The position numbers were made by a program, and so were the translations under genes. DNA of 6,388 nucleotides, taken from contig JAPOYQ010000049.1 in the NCBI GenBank assembly GCA_026706505.1, positions 1 to 6,388 on the forward strand, written 5' to 3'. Under the pieces are notes generated by a model. That model had not been told where the DNA came from. It saw nothing but the letters and a program-made list of their open reading frames with translations, and did no database searches. Position 1 is the stretch's first letter; the number at the start of each line of letters is the position of its first letter. The stretch is from Gemmatimonadota bacterium. Lineage in GTDB: Bacteria; Latescibacterota; UBA2968; UBA8231. This document shows, one piece after another, positions 1 through 5,284 of this stretch.

Positions 1-53
1 CGCACAAGGGCGTCAGCGCCCGCCACGAGGGCGGGCGCTGACGCCCTTGTGCG
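1..53. repeat. Perfect 24-bp inverted repeat (large hairpin) at the window edge
   Basis: Positions 1-24 are the exact reverse complement of 30-53, separated by a 5-nt loop (25-29, acgag). The arms are very GC-rich and the repeat may extend beyond position 1. It lies over the last codons and stop codon of the small leftward gene, so the hairpin's right arm, loop and part of its left arm are translated. As leftward RNA it would form a very stable stem. It could act as a transcription terminator if a T tract follows to the left of the window, or it could be a dispersed palindromic (REP-like) element. Neither can be decided here because the flank is missing. Confidence 0.9.
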
Positions 54-408
54 CCTTGACGCCCAAGACGGCGTTGACCCAGCGGGCGATCTCCTCGGCA
101 GTCTCCGGGAGGCCCAGCCCGTAGTGGCTGCGCAGCGAAGACGCGGGAATGGCTCCGTTGATCGAGATGACCCCGCCGCTTTCGCGCACCTGCCGACTGC
201 CGTAGCGCTGGCGCAGAGTTTTCAAGTCGAGATCTACGGTTAGCACAACGGGGCGATCTCGCGTGTGCCGCGATTTGGAGTGAGCCCGCTGCTTGGCGTA
301 CCTCTTGCCCCGCGAAAACCACACCCGCCGCGAGGGCGACCGCGGCTGAAAGCCGTCGCGGGCGATCTGGCGCGCGGCGCGGCGCGTCGTGCCGTGATAG
401 ACGATCAT
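13..408 (-). CDS. Small YHGT-motif protein, possibly ADP-ribosyltransferase fold; function unknown
   Basis: A 131-residue soluble protein with no signal peptide or membrane segment. It opens with a YHGTT motif (residues 4-8), followed by AARQIARDGF (11-20), an RRVWFS strand (27-32) and a Tyr-Ala pair (37-38). After these come a hydrophobic strand VVLTVDL (54-60) and the segment GGVISINGAIP (78-88). The order 'YHGT, helix ending in GF, short strand with W/F and S, then YA' resembles compact ADP-ribosyltransferase (ART)-fold proteins. In that fold the early His and a later Tyr contact NAD. This is an inference from motif order, and no conserved third catalytic acid can be assigned. The basic, low-complexity tail (about residues 118-131) is encoded by the edge hairpin and is probably not part of the fold. 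The ATG is chosen because an ideal AGGAGG lies 6 nt upstream. It follows the 298-residue protein gene on the same strand but has a candidate promoter of its own. Existence as a gene is likely; the function is unproven. Confidence 0.75.
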   Translation of the reverse strand: MIVYHGTTRRAARQIARDGFQPRSPSRRVWFSRGKRYAKQRAHSKSRHTRDRPVVLTVDLDLKTLRQRYGSRQVRESGGVISINGAIPASSLRSHYGLGLPETAEEIARWVNAVLGVKAHKGVSARPRGGR

Positions 409-414
409 GATGGA

Positions 415-420
415 CCTCCT
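415..420 (-). promoter_or_regulatory. Strong Shine-Dalgarno (AGGAGG) for the small YHGT gene
   Basis: The leftward strand reads AGGAGG, then 6 nt, then ATG (408-406). This is the best ribosome binding site in the window, decides the start codon, and supports real translation of this small gene. Confidence 0.85.
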
Positions 421-441
421 GACTAGTCAACACCTGTGGTC

Positions 442-470
442 AGAATGGCTTTCTCACTTCACAATGTCAA
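442..470 (-). promoter_or_regulatory. Candidate sigma70-type promoter for the small YHGT gene
   Basis: On the leftward strand a perfect -35 TTGACA (470-465) is followed after 17 nt by CATTCT (447-442), which matches only three of six -10 consensus positions. Transcription would begin near 435, giving a leader of roughly 26 nt that carries the AGGAGG. The -35 box overlaps the stop codon (469-467) of the preceding gene. An 8-bp palindrome, gactagtc (421-428), sits in the leader and may be chance. The -35 and spacing are good and the -10 is weak, so this is plausible only. Confidence 0.4.
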
Positions 471-1363
471 GTTTTTCGTCCGGCTCTCGCGTGCACACGA
501 ACTAAGCAACGCAACTCGGTGGGCGGATCGATTGGACAGTTCCGTTGGTAATCTCGTACCCGCTCCAGCCATTCAGCCTCCCAGTCGCCGCCCTGATAGC
601 GGTGCAACGTCGCCAAGGCACCTACGGCTGCGGCTTGGACGGCCCCAGGCCTTTCATCACTCCAGACGCCCAAACTGTACTCGCGGCGGATGCCGCCCGT
701 AGCCGGATTCCAAGCGGCCTCTACGTGTTGGCGCAGGTAGCGCCCCGCCAAGGCGCAGAGGTGCGTCTCCCCACGGCGACCGGCTTCATCCAACATCGCA
801 GTCAGCGCGGCGAGGGCCGCCTCGCTGTAGACGCAGGTTCCCCAGTACTCGTCAAAGTGGAAGAAATCGCCGCGGACGGCAAAGAGCACCCCCCCCAAGT
901 CCGGATAGTAGTGGTAGTTCAAGATGGCAGCTACGGCGCGAGCGGCTGCTATTTGCAGTTCGCGGTCGGCGCGGACGTGCAAAAGGCGCGTACACACACT
1001 CAGTACATGCGCCCAGTCGTCAAGACACCGCGCCCCCTTGGGCATAGGTTGCCCCTCTGGTGACTCGCCGATGTAATCCGCCGCATCGCAACGCGCTAGG
1101 CTTTGCAACACGAGCGTCCGCGCCTGATCCCAATATCCACAGGCCGCCAGTCCCTCGGCCAACACAAGGGAACCACGGACCGCAGCCTCGTCGCGCTCAC
1201 TACCTTCGGCCACCTGCTCAGCCAGCCTCCGGTAGCGAGGCTGATCCCACAAATGCGATAGCGACCACAATAATTGACCGTCCCGGAGCGCACTCGCACC
1301 CGTGCCGTCGGCCAACAGCGCCTCGACGGACTTGGCGGCCACCTCGGCGATCCGCTCCTTCAT
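467..1363 (-). CDS. Hypothetical all-helical protein, possibly an alpha/alpha-toroid domain
   Basis: A 298-residue protein of unrecognised family. It is dominated by amphipathic, Ala/Leu-rich helices interrupted by aromatic turns. Notable segments are LLWSLSHLWDQPRY (31-44), CLDDWAHVLSVC (113-124), YHYYPDLGGVLFAV (150-163), DFFHFDEYWGTCVYSEAAL (166-184) and a WNPATGGIRREYS turn (218-230). Alternating helix pairs with Trp/Tyr-rich loops and a 'WNP-TGG' turn recall (alpha/alpha)6-toroid enzymes such as glycosidase- or epimerase-like barrels. At about 300 residues it would be short for one, and no catalytic pair can be named. There are eight Cys residues without a metal-site spacing, and no signal peptide or membrane helix. 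Its ATG lies 2 nt after the SDR gene's TAG stop and has only a weak purine stretch upstream, which suggests translation by re-initiation after the SDR. A run of eight G at 896-889 spans codons 156-159. The long intact frame and operon position make the gene credible; the function is unknown. Confidence 0.82.
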   Translation of the reverse strand: MKERIAEVAAKSVEALLADGTGASALRDGQLLWSLSHLWDQPRYRRLAEQVAEGSERDEAAVRGSLVLAEGLAACGYWDQARTLVLQSLARCDAADYIGESPEGQPMPKGARCLDDWAHVLSVCTRLLHVRADRELQIAAARAVAAILNYHYYPDLGGVLFAVRGDFFHFDEYWGTCVYSEAALAALTAMLDEAGRRGETHLCALAGRYLRQHVEAAWNPATGGIRREYSLGVWSDERPGAVQAAAVGALATLHRYQGGDWEAEWLERVRDYQRNCPIDPPTELRCLVRVHARAGRKT

Positions 1364-1365
1364 TG

Positions 1366-2367
1366 CTAGAACTGCCCGCTGCGAGATTCGTATTTGGTCG
1401 GCTTACCCAAGCTCAGACCATCGGCCATGACCCACTCGGCCACCGTGCGCAACATCTGCTCCGGGCCGACGCGCGGGCAACCAAATTCCGCGCACAAGCG
1501 CCGACTATCTCCCAAGAGGGCGTCCGGGGCCTCTGTGCCCGTGAAGCGGGGCGTTTTACCCATGATCTTCCCTAGCTGTTCGGCCAACTCACGCACAGAT
1601 AAGGTATCCGGGCCGGTCAGGTTGATGACGTCGGCTGGACTATCGCACAGAGGGAAGAAGCGGCACAAATAGGCGTTGGCGTCGCCTTGCCAAATTTGGT
1701 TGACGTACCCCATAGTCAGATCAATCGGCTCTTGCTGCCACACCTTATCGGCCAGATCGCGGATGATGCCATAGCGCGGCTCAGTGGCGTAAAACAGCCG
1801 CACAATCAGCAAGGGCGTCCCCCGCATCCGCGACGCGTACTCGGCGACCCGCTCGCCGCCCAAGCGCGATTGGGCGTATTCGCCCACCGGCCCCAAATCT
1901 CCATCTTCGTCCGCCCCCGGCCCCGAAGCCTCGGCATACGCATACACATTGCCCGAGCTCACATAGACGATCCGCGATTGGGCGTAGCGCGCCATCACCG
2001 CGCTGGGCAATGCAGTGTTCATCGCCCAAGTCGCGTCTTCATTGCCGGTGGCTCCAAACTTAAACCCGGCGAGGAAGAGGACGTTGGGCGCATCGGGTAG
2101 CTCCTTCAGCGCCCCATCGGCGAGCAGGTCGCAGGCAATGGTTTGCACGCCGACGCTTTCCAAGTAGCGCCGCTTTTCTGCATCCGTAAAGCGCGCCACC
2201 CCCGCCACCTGCTGCGCCCCGGCCCGCACTAACAGCTCGGCCAAGGTCGGCCCCATCTTGCCGCTGACCCCCAGCAGCAGGATCGGCCCGTCCAACTGGC
2301 GCACGGCCTCTACGACTTCGGGCGTCGGAGTCGTCATGTCGTCTATGAGCGCGGCTTCGCTGACCAT
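1366..2367 (-). CDS. NAD(P)-dependent epimerase/dehydratase-like extended SDR with YxxxR active site
   Basis: A 333-residue cytoplasmic protein of the extended short-chain dehydrogenase/reductase family. It has a Rossmann strand ILLLGVSGKMG (29-39) carrying the GxxGxxG dinucleotide motif and an acidic residue at Asp80. VLFLAGFKFG lies at 96-105, Asn117 is placed as in the family, and strand IVYVSSGNVYAY (133-144) supplies the catalytic Ser. The expected YxxxK reads Tyr164-Ala-Gln-Ser-Arg168, so the general-base Lys is replaced by Arg. The C-terminal half (LIVRLFY 187-193, MGYVNQIWQGDANAY 219-233, INLTG 248-252) fits the substrate-binding lobe of sugar-nucleotide epimerases and dehydratases. 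The substrate is unknown. The first ATG is chosen because GAGAGG sits 9 nt upstream; an internal Met11 lacks such a site. It starts 6 nt after thrB and ends 2 nt before the helical protein gene. Family assignment is firm; the reaction is not. Confidence 0.9.
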   Translation of the reverse strand: MVSEAALIDDMTTPTPEVVEAVRQLDGPILLLGVSGKMGPTLAELLVRAGAQQVAGVARFTDAEKRRYLESVGVQTIACDLLADGALKELPDAPNVLFLAGFKFGATGNEDATWAMNTALPSAVMARYAQSRIVYVSSGNVYAYAEASGPGADEDGDLGPVGEYAQSRLGGERVAEYASRMRGTPLLIVRLFYATEPRYGIIRDLADKVWQQEPIDLTMGYVNQIWQGDANAYLCRFFPLCDSPADVINLTGPDTLSVRELAEQLGKIMGKTPRFTGTEAPDALLGDSRRLCAEFGCPRVGPEQMLRTVAEWVMADGLSLGKPTKYESRSGQF

Positions 2368-2373
2368 ATTTAT

Positions 2374-3315
2374 TTACCTCTCTTTTACGCATTGCACGCC
2401 CTCGGCGGCGAAGCCGAGGACCAAAGTTCGCGCGGCAATCCCTTCTTTGGCCCACGCCTTTTGCATGGCCTCGGCCACCTCTGCATCCCGATCGCTTACC
2501 AGCGCCAACGCGGTCGGCCCGGCCCCGCTCAGCGCCGCACCCAACGCCCCCGCCTCTGTAGCCGCGGCCAACACCGCTTCCATCCCCGGAACCAGGACCG
2601 TTCGATAGGGCTGATGCAACCGATCTTGCATCCCAGTCCGCAGCAGGCTGTAGTCGCCCTGTTGCAGTGCAGCCACCAACAAGCCGACGCGCCCGGCGTT
2701 AAATATCGCGTCCCGCCGCTCAATCTGCTCGGGCAGCACGCTCCGCGACTTGGACGTGGGCAGGGGAAAATCCGGTATGGCCACGACCGCGGCCAAATCC
2801 TTCGGCGGCTCAATCCGCGCCCACACAATCTCCTCGCCGTCCAAAGCTGCGATGACGATCCCTCCCAACGCACAGGGCGAGACATTGTCCGGGTGCCCCT
2901 CCACAGCCACGCCCTGCCGCAAAATCTCCTCCCGATCCAGCCCCATCCCGCACAGCTCGGCTCCGGCGGTCAAGCCAGCGACTAGAGCCGCCGAGCTGCT
3001 GCCCAGCCCACTGGCCAACGGGATCTGGCTGTCGATCGTCAAGCGCAGCCGCCTGGGCGTCTTGCCGACCCGCGCATAGGCACGCATCATCCCCTGATAG
3101 ACCGCGTTGCGCTCGTCCAAAGGCACGCTCGCGCTCCCCTCGCCCGTGGCCGAGATTTCCAAGCCCTCGCCTTCGCCTTCCTCCACCGCCAAGTCCATGT
3201 ACAATTCCAGCGCCAGTCCCAAGCAGTCAAAGCCCGCGCCGAGATTCGCCGACGTAGCCGGTGCGCGCACTCTCACCTGTTTCACTGCCTTGTCCGTGGA
3301 GACTCTCTTATCCAT
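2374..3315 (-). CDS. thrB: Homoserine kinase (GHMP kinase family)
   Basis: ThrB phosphorylates L-homoserine with ATP to O-phospho-L-homoserine, the substrate of threonine synthase, in the cytoplasm. The 313-residue length is normal. All GHMP landmarks are present. Motif 1 is VRVRAPATSANLGAGFDCLG (14-33). The glycine/serine-rich ATP loop PLASGLGSSSAA (99-110) follows. EGHPDN (139-144) and LPTSKSRSVLP (185-195) are typical of homoserine kinases rather than mevalonate or galactokinases. Motif 3 is ALSGAGPTAL (261-270). The ATG is preceded by a weak AGG 5 nt upstream. It is the first gene of a leftward unit with the SDR and helical protein. The usual partners (homoserine dehydrogenase, threonine synthase) are not visible here. 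The gene to its right is divergent across only 35 bp, so its promoter must reach into that gene or lie in the gap; no clear boxes or attenuator were seen. Confidence 0.95.
   Translation of the reverse strand: MDKRVSTDKAVKQVRVRAPATSANLGAGFDCLGLALELYMDLAVEEGEGEGLEISATGEGSASVPLDERNAVYQGMMRAYARVGKTPRRLRLTIDSQIPLASGLGSSSAALVAGLTAGAELCGMGLDREEILRQGVAVEGHPDNVSPCALGGIVIAALDGEEIVWARIEPPKDLAAVVAIPDFPLPTSKSRSVLPEQIERRDAIFNAGRVGLLVAALQQGDYSLLRTGMQDRLHQPYRTVLVPGMEAVLAAATEAGALGAALSGAGPTALALVSDRDAEVAEAMQKAWAKEGIAARTLVLGFAAEGVQCVKER
2377..2382 (-). promoter_or_regulatory. Shine-Dalgarno (GAGAGG) for the SDR gene, inside the thrB 3' end
   Basis: The leftward strand reads GAGAGG, then 9 nt, then the SDR ATG (2367-2365). 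The site is formed by the last Glu and Arg codons of thrB, so ribosomes terminating on thrB reach it directly. This favours coupled translation and decides the upstream SDR start. Confidence 0.7.
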
Positions 3316-3350
3316 CTTTACCTAAACCTTAATCCCAACCCAATAAAACT
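3316..3350. promoter_or_regulatory. Short divergent intergenic region between thrB and the amidohydrolase gene
   Basis: Only 35 bp separate the two divergent ATG codons. The stretch is locally AT-rich compared with the genes around it, as expected for promoter DNA. It is too short for two complete non-overlapping promoters, so -35 elements would lie inside the opposite genes. I could not find convincing -35/-10 pairs on either strand. The rightward side has no Shine-Dalgarno, which leaves leaderless or very short-leader initiation possible. That it is a shared promoter region follows only from gene orientation. Confidence 0.45.
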
Positions 3351-4193
3351 ATGCGTATTGACTCTCATCTGCACGTCTTCGCCCGCCCCAGCGCCGAATT
3401 CCCGCGCGAGATCACCTCAAGCATGCCCGCCGAGCGCGAAGCCCCCGTCGAGGATCTCTTGGCGCACATGGCCGACCACGCCATCGACAAGGCCGTGCTC
3501 GTGCAAACCGGCGGCACCAGCCTCGCGCATCACGCCTATTTACAACACTGCCTGCGCACCTATCCCGACCGCTTCTTGGGCATCGGCTTGATACCACCCG
3601 ACGAGCCCGCGCCCGCCGACCACATGGATCGCCTCGCTGAAGACGGCTCGATCATCGGCTTCCGGCTCCGCTCGCTCGGCGACTTTTCCCGTCCGATATG
3701 GGAACACGCCGCTCGCAAAGACTACGTGCTCTGGCTCTATTTGCGCGCCACCTCCGCTCCGCTAGTGCCCCAGTTCCTCGCGGATTTTCCCCAAGTGCGC
3801 GTCGTGATCAATCACCTCATGGTCTGTCCACGCGAGGATCGGTTCACTTGGGACGCCAAGGGTCGCCCGCAGATCGACGTGGAGATGCCACCGCCGACCG
3901 GGTTCCTCGGGCCCGCGCCCGATTCGCCCAACGTCTGCGTCCATCTGTCGGGCCAATACGCCATGAGCAAGGCGGCCTATCCCTATCCCGACTTAGCCGC
4001 TTGGCACCGCAGCCTGCTGTCCGCTTTTGGCGCCGAACGCCTGCTGTGGGCTTCGGATTTTCCCTGGATTGTCGCCGACCCCGGCTACGGCGAATGCGTC
4101 GAGGTCCTCGACCACCTGCTGCCCGACCTGAGCAGCGATCAGCGCCAACTCATCATGGGCGAGACCGCGCGGCGCTTCCTCGGCTTTAGCTGA
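3351..4193 (+). CDS. Amidohydrolase-family metal-dependent hydrolase (amidohydrolase 2 type, TIM barrel)
   Basis: A 280-residue cytoplasmic protein matching the amidohydrolase 2 (PF04909-type) branch, whose members hydrolyse or decarboxylate small cyclic or carboxylated substrates. Strand 1 is RIDSHLHVF (2-10), with the metal-binding HxH at His6 and His8. A later strand, VVINHLMV (151-158), supplies a metal-site His (155). LLWASDFPWI (231-240) supplies the C-terminal metal-site Asp (236). The end, QRQLIMGETARRFLGF (264-279), is the usual closing helix where 'N/G-A-x-R-x-[FL]' marks the family. The start is fixed by the family's M-x-I-D-x-H-x-H opening, although no Shine-Dalgarno precedes it. 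The gene faces away from thrB and converges on obg. Its substrate cannot be read from sequence. The fold and family are well supported; membership of a pathway with the divergent genes is only suggested. Confidence 0.92.
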   Translation: MRIDSHLHVFARPSAEFPREITSSMPAEREAPVEDLLAHMADHAIDKAVLVQTGGTSLAHHAYLQHCLRTYPDRFLGIGLIPPDEPAPADHMDRLAEDGSIIGFRLRSLGDFSRPIWEHAARKDYVLWLYLRATSAPLVPQFLADFPQVRVVINHLMVCPREDRFTWDAKGRPQIDVEMPPPTGFLGPAPDSPNVCVHLSGQYAMSKAAYPYPDLAAWHRSLLSAFGAERLLWASDFPWIVADPGYGECVEVLDHLLPDLSSDQRQLIMGETARRFLGFS

Positions 4194-4203
4194 AGGACGC
4201 GCA

Positions 4204-4234
4204 TAAAAAATTCTTCAGGATTATCCTGAAGAAT
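4204..4234 (-). terminator. Intrinsic terminator of the dnaB-obg unit
   Basis: A 12-bp perfect inverted repeat (4210-4221 with 4223-4234) folds into a stem of about 10 bp (arms attcttcagg/cctgaagaat) with a 5-nt loop. On the leftward strand it is followed at once by six T (4210-4205), the intrinsic terminator signature. It lies 33 bp beyond the obg stop. Rightward transcripts from the amidohydrolase gene meet the same stem but without a following T run, so its effect in that direction is doubtful. The rest of the 74-bp convergent gap shows nothing else. Confidence 0.88.
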
Positions 4235-4267
4235 CGAAGAACGCGATTCAGAGTTCCGCAAAATCCC

Positions 4268-5275
4268 TCATGGATCGTCTTTCCCCACTTCGTCAGCGCG
4301 CAATTTCTTCACCGCCTGCCCCACACTACGCAACATCTCAGGCACCCCATGACCGCTGACGGCCGAAACCAAAAAACGCGGCGCGCGCAGGTCGGCAAAA
4401 GGATCTTCGAACTCCGCGTCCGGCCCCAGTAAATCAGCCTTGGTCAGCGCAATGCCAGCGGGCTTGTGCCGCATCCCCTCGTCGAAAGCATCCAACTCGC
4501 CGCGCAAGGCATCCAACTCGCCGCGCGGATCCGGACTGGTGCAATCAATGGCAAACAGCAGGATGCGCGTGCGCTCAATGTGGCGTAAAAACCGCATGCC
4601 CAAGCCCCTGCCCTCGTGCGCCCCCTCGATCAGCCCCGGCAAGTCGGCCAGCACAAAACTCTCGCCCTCAGCCCACTGCACAATCCCCAAGTGCGGCTCC
4701 AAGGTCGTAAAGGGATAGTCGGCAATTTTGGGACGAGCTGCGGAAAGCCGCGACAACAGCGTGGATTTGCCCGCATTGGGAAAGCCCACCAGTCCCACAT
4801 CCGCCAGCAACTTCAGCTCGAGCCGCACCACCATTTGCTCGCCCTCTCGCCCGGGATCGGCGCGCCGTGGAGCCTGCACGCGAGGCGTGGCAAAGCGGGC
4901 ATTGCCCCGACCCCCGCGCCCACCCTCCAGCAGCACCAACTCCTGCCTATCCTCGACCATGTCGCGGATCAGCGCGCCCTTTTCATCGCGCAATATAGTG
5001 CCCGGCGGCACGCAGACGATCGCGTGCTCGCCGCGCTGGCCCGTCCGGCGCTTGCCTTCGCCGTGGGCACCGCGACCAGCGCGAATGTGGCGTTGATAAC
5101 GGAAATCGTGCAGCGTGTTGAGTTGGGCATCGACGCGGAAAATCACGTCGCCCCCATCGCCCCCGTCGCCCCCATCCGGCCCGCCGCGCGGCACGTACTT
5201 CTCGCGCCGAAACGAACAGCAGCCACTGCCGCCATGGCCCGACTCCACCGTGATGGTTACTTCATCGATGAACAT
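4268..5275 (-). CDS. obg: GTPase Obg (CgtA/ObgE), ribosome assembly and growth control
   Basis: Obg is a conserved GTPase that binds the large ribosomal subunit and links its late maturation to cell growth and stress signalling. Residues 1-158 form the glycine-rich Obg domain, with the GGPDGGDGGDGGDV stretch (31-44), a basic segment around 62-81 and a GGRGGRGNARFATP loop (118-131). The G domain follows: G1 GFPNAGKS (164-171), switch I YPFTTLEP (187-194), G3 DLPGL (211-215), G4 TKAD (278-281) and G5 SAVSG (304-308). G4 is normally NKxD, so Asn is replaced by Thr. The protein ends soon after the G domain at 335 residues, so there is no OCT domain. A tandem seven-residue duplication (RGELDAL/RGELDAF, 251-264) sits before G4. 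The ATG lies 9 nt after the dnaB stop with no clear Shine-Dalgarno, which implies coupling to dnaB translation. A terminator closes the unit. Confidence 0.97.
   Translation of the reverse strand: MFIDEVTITVESGHGGSGCCSFRREKYVPRGGPDGGDGGDGGDVIFRVDAQLNTLHDFRYQRHIRAGRGAHGEGKRRTGQRGEHAIVCVPPGTILRDEKGALIRDMVEDRQELVLLEGGRGGRGNARFATPRVQAPRRADPGREGEQMVVRLELKLLADVGLVGFPNAGKSTLLSRLSAARPKIADYPFTTLEPHLGIVQWAEGESFVLADLPGLIEGAHEGRGLGMRFLRHIERTRILLFAIDCTSPDPRGELDALRGELDAFDEGMRHKPAGIALTKADLLGPDAEFEDPFADLRAPRFLVSAVSGHGVPEMLRSVGQAVKKLRADEVGKDDP
4488..4526. repeat. Two-copy 21-bp tandem repeat within obg
   Basis: The 18-nt unit gcatccaactcgccgcgc occurs at 4488-4505 and again at 4509-4526, a 21-bp period of exactly seven codons. 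It encodes RGELDAL then RGELDAF in the G domain. The near-identical DNA suggests a recent in-frame tandem duplication or slippage event; the frame is intact. Confidence 0.9.
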
Positions 5276-5284
5276 GAGGACCGA

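Noticed and set aside
545..1063. 172-codon + strand open frame opposite the helical protein gene
   Set aside because: Antisense to a better supported operon gene, with no upstream ribosome binding site or family motif.
2400..2419. Possible hairpin (7-bp stem, 6-nt loop) near the thrB 3' end
   Set aside because: It encodes conserved-looking C-terminal residues, no T tract follows, and the downstream gene starts within a few bases, so termination is unlikely.
2392..2985. 197-codon + strand open frame opposite thrB
   Set aside because: Fully covered by thrB, whose motifs are unmistakable; the product is low-complexity and His/Gln/Arg-rich.
5140..5175. Short tandem repeat of a cgccccca/g-type unit
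   Set aside because: It is the coding of the Obg glycine-rich GGDGGDGGD loop, a normal feature of the family.
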